Of a stretch of 5,680 nt of DNA, positions 1 to 5,680 are shown piece by piece. The position numbers were made by a program, and so were the translations under genes. The notes below the pieces were generated by a model that saw only the letters and a program-made list of their open reading frames with translations, was not told where the DNA came from and searched no databases. The stretch is from Deferribacteraceae bacterium (lineage in GTDB: Bacteria > Chrysiogenota > Deferribacteres > Deferribacterales > JAISNW01), in contig JAITJJ010000175.1 of NCBI GenBank assembly GCA_031278965.1, forward strand, positions 1 through 5,680, written 5' to 3'. The first letter of the stretch is position 1. Every line of letters starts with the position of its first letter.

Positions 1-1275
1 AACTGCAGTAAAGCCGGGAAATAGCATAGCCCGTCCTGAGGCGCGGAATTCGTATTTTTTAGCCTCAATTATGACGGTAGTCTGTTCATAGACCGCTTCC
101 GACATCCTGCTTGCCGCAAAGCGTTTCCAGATAAGAGCGTAAAGTTTATTCTGGTTGGGGGTAAGAAATTTCGCCACACTCTCCGGCGTGCGCAGAATTG
201 AGGTGGGGCGGACAGCTTCATGGGCATCTTGAGCAGAAACACCTTTTCCGCTCTTTTTAGGAGGTTTCGCCTTTCCGCCAACATATTTGTCGCCGTATCT
301 CTTCTTTATATAACCTGCCGCTTCCGCTGCCGCCTCATCTGAGATGCGGACGGAATCGGTGCGCATATATGTGATAAGCCCCACCAATCCCTCTGAACCA
401 AGATTTACCCCTTCATATAATTCCTGAGCGGTTTTCATAACGCTTTGGGCGGTGAAACCGAGCCGTTTTATGGCATCCTGTTGCAAACGGGCGGTGGTGA
501 AAGCAAACGGGGGGGATACCTTTACATTTTTCTTTTCCACTTGGGATATAACGAAATCCGCCCCAACAACCGCTTTAATAACCTTGTCCGCTTCTGCTTC
601 ACTCTTCAGTTCAATCCTTTTCCCGTTGTATTTGTCTAAAACTGTTTCAATCTCTCCTTTCTTCACTGTTTTGTCAAAGAGATTAAAGAGAGCCGAGAGT
701 GACCACCATTCACGAGACACAAATTTTTCTATCTCCTCCTCTCTTTCACAGATAAGGCGCACAGCCACCGACTGGACTCTGCCGGCGGAAAGACCGTATT
801 TCAGTGGTTTCCATAAAAGCGGGCTGACTTTATATCCCACCAAACGGTCTAAAATCCGCCGGGCGCTCTGTGCCTCCACCCGGTTCATATTTATGCCGGA
901 CGGGTTGGAGATCCCTTGCTGAACGCCGCTCTTTGTTATCTCGTTGAATTGAACCCTATATATATTGGGGTTAATATCTTTTATCTGGTTGTTGATATGC
1001 CATGCAATAGCCTCTCCCTCCCGGTCGGGGTCAGAGGCTAAAAAGACTTTGGCTGCGCCTGTGGCGGCTCTTTTTAGTTTTGCAACTATATCCTGCTTGC
1101 CTTCAATAATTTCATAGGTTGCCGTAAAATTATTATCCGTATCCACCCCCAACCCTCTGCTTGGGAGGTCTGCAATATGCCCCACACTTGCCAAAACAGT
1201 ATAATCCTGCCCAAGATAATGCTCTATAGTCCTAGCTTTTGCAGGGGATTCCACTATTACCACTTTTTTTGCCAT
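1..1275 (-). CDS. topA: DNA topoisomerase I (type IA), N-terminal 425 residues, cut by the window's left edge
   Basis: Relaxes negatively supercoiled DNA in the cytoplasm by a transient single-strand break through a 5'-phosphotyrosine link. I translated the frame from the ATG at 1275 and it stays open to base 1. The Toprim domain comes first, with VVIVESPAKA (Glu9) and DPDREGE (Asp82, Asp84, Glu86), the metal-binding acidic residues. GLSAGRVQSVA follows near residues 162-171. GLITYMRTDS carries the catalytic Tyr303, and QDAHEAVRPT lies at 349-358. The spacing matches E. coli TopA, where the tyrosine is residue 319. The rest of the central region and any C-terminal zinc fingers lie outside the window. 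The start is supported by TTGGAG five bases before the ATG and by the canonical MAKKVVIVESPAKA beginning. It lies 13 bases after dprA, so it is probably cotranscribed. No frameshift or lost catalytic residue is visible. Confidence 0.97.
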   Translation of the reverse strand, partial: MAKKVVIVESPAKARTIEHYLGQDYTVLASVGHIADLPSRGLGVDTDNNFTATYEIIEGKQDIVAKLKRAATGAAKVFLASDPDREGEAIAWHINNQIKDINPNIYRVQFNEITKSGVQQGISNPSGINMNRVEAQSARRILDRLVGYKVSPLLWKPLKYGLSAGRVQSVAVRLICEREEEIEKFVSREWWSLSALFNLFDKTVKKGEIETVLDKYNGKRIELKSEAEADKVIKAVVGADFVISQVEKKNVKVSPPFAFTTARLQQDAIKRLGFTAQSVMKTAQELYEGVNLGSEGLVGLITYMRTDSVRISDEAAAEAAGYIKKRYGDKYVGGKAKPPKKSGKGVSAQDAHEAVRPTSILRTPESVAKFLTPNQNKLYALIWKRFAASRMSEAVYEQTTVIIEAKKYEFRASGRAMLFPGFTAV

Positions 1276-1288
1276 TAGTACTCCAAAA

Positions 1289-2338
1289 TTATATATGGGT
1301 TTTAACCACGCTGTAGCGCCCTTCAGCGTTCCTCTCGATTACACCTTCAATCTCCAGCGCCGTAATTGAAAGGATTAGTTTGCCGTAATCAACTTCCTGC
1401 GCAAGCTCATCTGCGGAAAGCGGCTCCGTCTTCAACCTCTCCCACACCTCCCGGTGCTCCTCCGGAGGTGAATATGGCGGAGCGTCTTCCTTCACACAAA
1501 TATCTGCAAATATATCTTTATATTCGTTTATAACGTCCAGATAGCTTTCCGTCAAGACCGCGCCTTCTTTTATGAGTCGGTTTGCCGTATTATTAAAAGA
1601 CGAGGGAGAGGCGGGCACAGCAAAAACATCGCGGTTTTGTTCCAAAGCGAGACGGGCGGTGATAAGCGAACCGCTCTTTTTGGATGCTTCGCATACTATA
1701 ATCCCTTTGGAAAGTCCGCTGATAATGCGGTTACGTTTGGGAAAGTTATAGGGAGCGGGCAGCTCTGACGGCATAAACTCGGTGAGAATACACCCGTTTT
1801 CGCAAACTTTATCCAAGTATTTTATATGTTCTTTCGGGTATATATGCTCAAAGCCGCTGCCTAGCACCGCCGCCGTGCTCCCCAACTCCGCCGCCGCCAG
1901 ATGCGCAGATATGTCCGCGCCGAAGGCAAAACCGCTGACTACAGTTACGCCACAGCGAGCAAGATCCCGTGCAATCTGCGCGGCAATATTTATCCCGGCG
2001 CGGCTTGACTTTCTGGAGCCCACTATCCCTATGCAAAACTCGTTCAGGCACTCTTTTTTCCCTCTTACAAAGAGGATAAGGGGAGGATTGGGGATCTCTT
2101 TCAATAGGGCAGGATAGGCAGGGTTTAAAATGGAAAGGATTTCTGCGCCGCACTTTTCAGCCCTATTCAGGTTATTCTCCGCCGCCGCCAAGCCCAACTT
2201 TTTTAGAGCGCCTTGCGGGCGCTTAATAATATCTTCAAGTTTGCCCGTATCTAAGAGCGTCCTCACGCCCCCCGCTTCCAGAAGAGCTTTTTCTCCCGAT
2301 ACGGAGAGGGCGGCAAGGACTACGTCATCACTGTTCAT
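1289..2338 (-). CDS. dprA: DNA-processing protein DprA (Smf), 349 aa
   Basis: Cytoplasmic single-strand DNA-binding protein that, in studied bacteria, protects incoming DNA and loads RecA during transformation. Residues about 7-65 look like a short helical, helix-hairpin-helix-like region. The Rossmann-type DprA domain spans about 70-275, with IVGSRKSS (105-112), SGFAFGAD (135-142), LGSG (159-162), FPKRNRIISGLS (199-210) and SGSLITA (222-228). A C-terminal winged-helix domain lies at about 296-345. Two usually conserved glycines are changed. The common VPG is VPA at 241-243, and the glycine normally before the N-x-LI-x-x-GA segment is replaced in TANRLIKEGA (251-260). The ATG at 2338 overlaps the end of lolA by 11 bases. 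An AAGGA about ten bases upstream, inside lolA, is a plausible ribosome site. topA follows 13 bases downstream, a common pairing. The gene alone does not prove natural competence, because DprA is also found in bacteria not known to transform. Confidence 0.96.
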   Translation of the reverse strand: MNSDDVVLAALSVSGEKALLEAGGVRTLLDTGKLEDIIKRPQGALKKLGLAAAENNLNRAEKCGAEILSILNPAYPALLKEIPNPPLILFVRGKKECLNEFCIGIVGSRKSSRAGINIAAQIARDLARCGVTVVSGFAFGADISAHLAAAELGSTAAVLGSGFEHIYPKEHIKYLDKVCENGCILTEFMPSELPAPYNFPKRNRIISGLSKGIIVCEASKKSGSLITARLALEQNRDVFAVPASPSSFNNTANRLIKEGAVLTESYLDVINEYKDIFADICVKEDAPPYSPPEEHREVWERLKTEPLSADELAQEVDYGKLILSITALEIEGVIERNAEGRYSVVKTHI

Positions 2339-2915
2339 ATACAGAGGTTCCTTTGGGTATCTCCTTCTTAAAACGATCAGCTGGAACAGGGCGAGTTGAA
2401 ACTTTGGAAAATTCTATTAAAACGGTGTTTCCGTTTGAATCCTCAGAGAAAACAGAGAGGATCTCCCCGCCCTTAAACCTTAAAATCACATTTTCAATTC
2501 CCATATCGCGTTTGGGGGTGAGAATTATCTTATTGGCGCTCTCTTCTATCATAAAGCGCTCGCGTGCGGAAGATGCGTCAAGGAATATCCCAAGTATTAT
2601 TCCGGACGGATCATCACTCCGCTCCGTATTTGCCTTAAGTTTTGCCAGCTGCTCAAGCTCCTCGCTGTAATGGCTTATCAGATTTGGTTCCAGGATATAA
2701 TACTCTGTGGGAGCGTCCGGATAATCCCAGAGGGCAATCTTCGGGCGGTTGATATAAACCTTCCCCTTGCGGGAAAACTCGTCAACCCCCGCATAGTGGT
2801 TGGTTTGAACAAAATCGGCGGAAAAAGAGGCGAGGGAAGAAAAGTTGTCAAATAATTCTCCGCAAAAAGCAGGAATAGCCAAAATTACAAAAGAGAATAC
2901 TGCAAAAAATCTCAT
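2328..2915 (-). CDS. lolA: LolA-like outer-membrane lipoprotein carrier protein, 195 aa
   Basis: Periplasmic chaperone that takes lipoproteins from the LolCDE transporter and carries them to the outer membrane. The first 18 or so residues form a signal peptide (Met-Arg, then a hydrophobic stretch to AIPAFCG). The mature part has typical LolA features. FSADFVQ is at 31-37, GKVYINRPKIALWDYPDAP at 51-69, a SHYSEELEQL segment at 81-90, and a late PKGTSV at 187-192. Length is close to the usual 200 or so. The frame is open upstream to an ATG at 3041. I chose the ATG at 2915 because it places the signal peptide at the N-terminus, has GGGAG six bases upstream, and overlaps the preceding stop codon as ATGA. 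The usual DG-x-x-x-W motif of E. coli LolA reads EPNLISHY here, so it is a divergent member. It overlaps dprA by 11 bases. The LolA fold assignment is firm; function as the cell's main LolA is inferred. Confidence 0.88.
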   Translation of the reverse strand: MRFFAVFSFVILAIPAFCGELFDNFSSLASFSADFVQTNHYAGVDEFSRKGKVYINRPKIALWDYPDAPTEYYILEPNLISHYSEELEQLAKLKANTERSDDPSGIILGIFLDASSARERFMIEESANKIILTPKRDMGIENVILRFKGGEILSVFSEDSNGNTVLIEFSKVSTRPVPADRFKKEIPKGTSVYEQ

Positions 2916-3109
2916 GCCCCGCTCCCGCGTTCTGCCGGCACCTCTTTTAAGAGTTCTTTTAAGAGCTTTGGTGCGGAAATCCCATGCATTAGGCAGGAGA
3001 GCTCCACAGTTTCGCTCAATACTCCAGAGCAGCCGATACACCCCATATTATACTTTTTAAATAGCTTCACCCCTTTGGGGTAGTGTTTAAAAAAATCCGT
3101 CAGCTTCAT
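2912..3109 (-). CDS. small DUF1858-type protein with a CxxC motif, 65 aa
   Basis: Resembles the DUF1858 / hybrid-cluster-protein-associated disulfide family: short proteins reading roughly [hydrophobic]-x-x-x-YP-x-x-x-x-x-F-x-KY-x-x-GCxGC followed by ET-x-x-x-x-x-x-x-HGI. Here the core reads LTDFFKHYPKGVKLFKKYN, then GCIGCSG with Cys24 and Cys27, then SETVELSCLMHGIS with a third cysteine at 39. The cysteine pair suggests a redox or metal-binding role, but no member's substrate is certain, so I assign no reaction. No signal peptide or membrane segment is present, so it is probably cytoplasmic. Two starts are possible. I prefer the ATG at 3109, since GGAG lies eight bases upstream and the family core starts there. 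The ATG at 3142 would add 11 polar residues (MDKERSDGVLK) and has a weaker GGACGGG upstream. Its TGA overlaps the lolA ATG by four bases, so the two are probably translationally coupled. It is likely the first gene of the operon running to topA. Confidence 0.82.
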   Translation of the reverse strand: MKLTDFFKHYPKGVKLFKKYNMGCIGCSGVLSETVELSCLMHGISAPKLLKELLKEVPAERGSGA

Positions 3110-3311
3110 TTTAAGAACTCCGTCAGATCTCTCTTTATCCATAAAATTCCCGTCCGTAATTTAATATCTTGAAGTAAATTTACATATGCAGGAATAAAAT
3201 ATCATCAAAAAGTATCTTTTGCAAAAAGTATCTTTTGCAAAAATTATCTTTTGCAGATGTCTTTACAGATAGGCTTATACTATAATTATAAAATATCTTG
3301 TGAATATTTTT
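3110..3311 (-). promoter_or_regulatory. AT-rich intergenic region, candidate promoter for the DUF1858-lolA-dprA-topA operon
   Basis: This is the only sizeable gap and lies between two same-strand gene blocks, so the promoter of the left operon most likely sits here. Minus-strand candidates are weak. One is TTGCAA (3240-3235) with an 18-base spacer to GATACT (3216-3211), which would lie inside the tandem repeats. Another is TTGATG (3208-3203) with TATGTA (3186-3181) after 16 bases. The third is a perfect TATAAT at 3290-3285 without a good -35. That TATAAT is part of a 10-base palindrome (3281-3290), so it reads on both strands. No GC-rich stem followed by a T run is present after the pseGH stop, so some read-through from the sugar operon is possible. 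None of these is more than a candidate. Confidence 0.4.
3207..3254. repeat. three tandem 16-bp direct repeats with internal dyad symmetry
   Basis: Plus-strand unit AAAAAGTATCTTTTGC occurs at 3207-3222 and 3223-3238. A third copy at 3239-3254 differs by one base (G to T at 3244). Each unit contains the imperfect palindrome AAAAG-TAT-CTTTT. With the preceding GC, the second and third copies form 18-base inverted repeats GCAAAA-N6-TTTTGC at 3221-3238 and 3237-3254; the first lacks the leading G. The array starts about 65 bases upstream of the 3142 ATG and about 100 bases upstream of the 3109 ATG. The layout would suit a dimeric regulator binding in tandem, or it may be a slippage-derived microrepeat. 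What binds it, if anything, is unknown. Confidence 0.85.
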
Positions 3312-4802
3312 TCAGCGCCACAGCCTATATCTGCGCACTGTTTGCCGCTCATTGCAGACTGTCTTTTGCTTTTCTTCCTCAAACAGAAAGCCGGAGCGTT
3401 CCAGAGATTTTATGGATGCGGTATTCTCTGCAAAAGTATCGGCTATCACTGAGGAGAGATTTAACTTATTGAAAGCGGTAAACGCCGCAAGTTCCAAAAG
3501 GAGCTTCCCTACCCCGTTTCTTTCTGAGGACGGGAATTTATAATAACCCACTTCACACTCGGAATTAAAACGGTCAACATCCGTAAGAGAGAATACCCCC
3601 AGATATGTTTCACCTTCAGAAATAAGCCAATAGCCGGAATTTACAGAGCTTTCCAGAGACTTAACAAACTCCGCATGGGCGGCGGATGTGACCTTTTGCT
3701 GATTATAAACGGTGTTCAGCACTGCTTCGCTGTTGCGGGCATTTAATATCATTGCAAGCTCTTCGTTGGAGCAGTTGGTGAAGTGAGTGAGATACACCCC
3801 GTTTATTTCGTGATCCTTTCTAAGCTCGTTACGATAAAATACTCCGTCTATCTCCAGTAAAAGGAGCCTTGCTATCCGCCTTGCCCCCTGACCGTCAACC
3901 AAGGACACTCCCTTTTTTGAAAGTCGCTCCCAGTGATAGTCATCGTTAAGGAAGGCTATTTTTTTAGATAAATTTGCGCCCAGATCGGGTGAGCCCGCCT
4001 CCCCCGCGAAGATAGCGCTTCCACCCAAGCAGAATAGCTTTATATTCCCCGTCTGATTTTGCGCCAGAGATATAACCGCAGCCGGAGTCCCAACCCGCGC
4101 CGCCTCCGCCAAAGTTACCCCCCCGCCGCATACCACTAAGCGCGCCTGTTGGAGAGCCCGCCGCATATCGTGCATATCAAGGGAATCTGTGTAACTGACA
4201 TTCGGAAGCGACGGAAGCTCTTCCCCTGCCGTAAGGACTATAATCTCTCCTTCAACCGCTTCCCGTGCCGCCTGCACCGCGGGAAGGAGAATATTATGAC
4301 CGCTTGCACCCCCCAGAGTAATAAGGGTATGCTTCCTTTCAGGCAGACTTAAACGCTCCGCATCCCAGAACGCACTTCTAAGGGGGAAAAAATCCGGACC
4401 GGTAAAAACCCGCCACCCGAACATATCCGGATATTTGATATATGCGGGGTTGACAATAAGCCCCTTTGGATAGTCCAATCTGTAATAATCATCTAAAAAG
4501 AGGATGGGGGTGCGGAAACCTGCAAGATAACGGAGGGTTTTTGCCTCCGCTTGATAGGAATCCACCACAATGGCATCTACCGGAGTATCTAAAGATGATA
4601 ACTCCGACTCTAAACGCGCATGATCTCTATACCAATTAAAACGGATAACCCTTGAATTGCCCAAAGATAGGGTTTCAGGAGCATCGCAGAAAAATACGCT
4701 CTTGGTCCACTCCTCTTCCAGAGCCTCTGCAATGGACTTTGTGCGGCTGATATGCCCTAAACCGTAACTTCCGCCCCCTTCCGTGAAAAAAAGAACGCTC
4801 AT
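3312..4802 (-). CDS. fused PseG-like UDP-sugar hydrolase and PseH-like N-acetyltransferase, 496 aa
   Basis: Predicted to carry two consecutive steps of pseudaminic acid synthesis in one cytoplasmic chain: acetyl-CoA-dependent acetylation of the 4-amino group of UDP-4-amino-4,6-dideoxy-AltNAc, then removal of UDP. Residues 1 to about 320 are PseG-like, with GLGHISR (14-20, His17 matching the family's catalytic histidine), ITLGGASGHN (161-170) and a nucleotide-binding GGGVTLAEAARVGTP (226-240) followed by QNQTGN (248-253). Residues about 336-496 are a GNAT domain of PseH type, with LNARNSEAVLNTVYNQ (353-368), AHAEFVKSL (375-383), YLGVFSL (400-406) and an acetyl-CoA loop ERNGVGK (427-433). The domain order is the reverse of the reaction order. 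The ATG overlaps the spsF stop as ATGA and no Shine-Dalgarno precedes it, so translation probably depends on coupling to spsF. A variant such as a legionaminic-type sugar cannot be excluded from sequence alone. Confidence 0.92.
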   Translation of the reverse strand: MSVLFFTEGGGSYGLGHISRTKSIAEALEEEWTKSVFFCDAPETLSLGNSRVIRFNWYRDHARLESELSSLDTPVDAIVVDSYQAEAKTLRYLAGFRTPILFLDDYYRLDYPKGLIVNPAYIKYPDMFGWRVFTGPDFFPLRSAFWDAERLSLPERKHTLITLGGASGHNILLPAVQAAREAVEGEIIVLTAGEELPSLPNVSYTDSLDMHDMRRALQQARLVVCGGGVTLAEAARVGTPAAVISLAQNQTGNIKLFCLGGSAIFAGEAGSPDLGANLSKKIAFLNDDYHWERLSKKGVSLVDGQGARRIARLLLLEIDGVFYRNELRKDHEINGVYLTHFTNCSNEELAMILNARNSEAVLNTVYNQQKVTSAAHAEFVKSLESSVNSGYWLISEGETYLGVFSLTDVDRFNSECEVGYYKFPSSERNGVGKLLLELAAFTAFNKLNLSSVIADTFAENTASIKSLERSGFLFEEEKQKTVCNERQTVRRYRLWR

Positions 4803-5617
4803 AGGGGAAACATTTTTGCCAGATAATCCGCAGCGCGTTTCAACTCCTGCAATCTCAAAAGGCGCACCGCCTCCCTCAATTCATCTTCCGGACTGTGATA
4901 AGCGGCTTTTTGCACAACTCCGCCGTTTATTTCCGAAAGCCATGGATAACGCCTAAAGAGAGATAGCACATCATCGTGGGAGAAGTTATCCCCAAGTAGA
5001 TCAAAGATCGCTTTTATAACGATATAATCTTCTTTTGTGTCAAGGGTGGCGCGGATGCTCTTTACGATACTGTCTGCTTTCAGCCCGTCTCCGTAGGTAA
5101 AGCGGATGAATTTGCTGTTTTCGCGTATATATGGGGTGACGTGCTCCCGTTCATAATCTTTTTCAGCACGCTCCGCCGCCTCTTTAAGAGCCTGAAAGGT
5201 AAAAACCTCCGTATCTGTGCCATGATAAAATATCTCTCTGGAAGCGCTTGATACATAATCAGCTTTTTTCTCTTTAAAAAACTCCACACTGTTTTTAGTT
5301 ACCGCACTGTCCAAGCACGGACAGTCTGAGGTAATACGCACTACATAATCAGGGCTATGGAGGAGAGCTGCCCTGTAATAACGGTCTAAAACGTCTTTCT
5401 CGCTCCCTCTGTAATACAGTATACTATTCTCTTGAGCAAACTTTTCAAGGGGATCGTCTTCAGCTTTATCCGGTATGGCAAGGATCACCTTGCCGATCCC
5501 AGCCGCCTCGGCGCGTTTAATAACATGTGAGAGAACAGGTTTTCCTAAAATCGGGAGGAGAACTTTGCCCGGAAGCCTTTCGGAGGAAACGCGGGCCTGA
5601 ATTATAACTAATCCCAT
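4799..5617 (-). CDS. spsF: SpsF-family cytidylyltransferase-like protein, probable CMP-sugar activation, 272 aa
   Basis: Belongs to the nucleotidyltransferase family named for Bacillus SpsF and related to CMP-KDO and CMP-sialate synthetases. The N-terminal nucleotide-binding signature reads IIQARVSSERLPGKVL (5-20) and ILGKPVL (23-29). GSEKDVLDRYY (71-81), RITSDCPCLD (94-103), EREHVTPYI (156-164) and RATLDTKEDY (189-198) follow, all typical of the family. The last 30 or so residues form a charged, probably helical tail. Between a PseC-like end and a PseG-PseH fusion, it most likely takes the place of PseF and makes the CMP-activated nonulosonic acid; that role is inferred from context. The ATG at 5617 fits the conserved start; AGAG eight bases upstream is a weak ribosome site. 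It overlaps the upstream gene by 10 bases and the next gene by 4. Confidence 0.88.
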   Translation of the reverse strand: MGLVIIQARVSSERLPGKVLLPILGKPVLSHVIKRAEAAGIGKVILAIPDKAEDDPLEKFAQENSILYYRGSEKDVLDRYYRAALLHSPDYVVRITSDCPCLDSAVTKNSVEFFKEKKADYVSSASREIFYHGTDTEVFTFQALKEAAERAEKDYEREHVTPYIRENSKFIRFTYGDGLKADSIVKSIRATLDTKEDYIVIKAIFDLLGDNFSHDDVLSLFRRYPWLSEINGGVVQKAAYHSPEDELREAVRLLRLQELKRAADYLAKMFPL

Positions 5618-5680
5618 GAGGCGGACTCTTTCAGGCAGTTGATAATCTTTTCCTGTCCATATTCCCGCATAAACGGGTAT
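5608..5680 (-). CDS. C-terminal end of an upstream gene, probably a PseC-like DegT/DnrJ/EryC1/StrS aminotransferase
   Basis: Only the last 23 codons are in the window, ending at the TAG at 5610-5608. The visible end, YPFMREYGQEKIINCLKE followed by SASWD, resembles the tail of DegT/DnrJ/EryC1/StrS aminotransferases, where a YP-x-M/L motif is followed by a final helix of the form QEKVI-x-x-LKE. PseC of this family makes the 4-amino sugar used by PseH, and pseC commonly precedes the PseF/SpsF and PseG genes, so the context agrees. That the frame is coding is supported by the 10-base overlap with spsF and the absence of any gap. The product call rests on a very short tail. Confidence 0.5.
   Translation of the reverse strand, partial: YPFMREYGQEKIINCLKESASWD

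Noticed and set aside
452..922. 156-codon open frame on the plus strand
   Set aside because: It lies entirely opposite topA, whose motifs are intact on the minus strand. The plus-strand translation has no recognisable domain and is low in complexity (many Ser, Arg and Phe).
2853..2915. Lipoprotein signal (lipobox) at the cysteine in AIPAFCG of the LolA-like protein
   Set aside because: The residue just before the cysteine is Phe and the one before that Ala, which does not fit the L-[AS]-[GA]-C pattern. Cleavage by signal peptidase I is more likely, and LolA is a soluble periplasmic protein.
2916..3041. Upstream extension of the lolA frame to an ATG at 3041
   Set aside because: The extra 42 residues would bury the signal peptide and overlap most of the DUF1858 gene. 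The ATG at 2915 has a good ribosome site and an ATGA junction.
3207..3254. CRISPR array or replication iterons
   Set aside because: The units are directly adjacent with no spacers, only 16 bases long and three in number. There are no cas genes, no replication initiator gene and no DnaA boxes nearby.
3270..3311. Rho-independent terminator after pseGH
   Set aside because: Only short AT-only stems such as AATAT/ATATT and TTATA/TATAA can be drawn. There is no GC-rich stem and no clean T run after one.
3251..3472. 73-codon plus-strand open frame starting in the intergenic region
   Set aside because: Most of it is antisense to the GNAT domain of pseGH. It has no recognisable domain and no clear ribosome site.

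Overview
The window reads as one dense block of bacterial chromosome with every gene on the minus strand, so the genes run from right to left. Tight 4 to 11 base overlaps, Shine-Dalgarno sites and a lolA-like gene point to a Gram-negative (diderm) bacterium of medium GC. The sialic-acid-like sugar genes suggest a cell that decorates flagellin or surface polysaccharide with nonulosonic acid. I cannot name the phylum from this window alone.

Right block (5680 down to 3312): a nonulosonic acid operon of the pseudaminic acid type. It starts with the last codons of a gene whose C-terminus resembles a DegT/DnrJ/EryC1/StrS aminotransferase (PseC-like). Next is an SpsF-family cytidylyltransferase-like protein overlapping it by 10 bases. 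Last is a two-domain protein that joins a PseG-type UDP-sugar hydrolase to a PseH-type GNAT N-acetyltransferase, overlapping spsF by ATGA. Together these could supply the amination, N-acetylation, UDP-release and CMP-activation steps. The dehydratase (PseB) and synthase (PseI) are not in the window.

Middle (3311 to about 3110): the only sizeable non-coding stretch, AT-rich. It carries three tandem copies of a 16-base unit, each with internal dyad symmetry, and several weak promoter-like elements. It separates the sugar operon from the housekeeping operon and probably holds that operon's promoter.

Left block (about 3109 down to 1): a second operon. It encodes a small DUF1858-type CxxC protein, a LolA-like periplasmic lipoprotein carrier, the DNA-processing protein DprA, and the first 425 codons of DNA topoisomerase I (TopA), which runs off the left edge. 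The first three genes overlap, and dprA and topA are 13 bases apart. The dprA-topA pairing is common in bacteria; lolA and the DUF1858 gene in front are less usual.

I found no RNA gene, mobile element, CRISPR array or convincing rho-independent terminator. The most notable points are the PseG-PseH fusion within an SpsF-containing cluster and the palindromic tandem repeats. I see no clearly new biological system.
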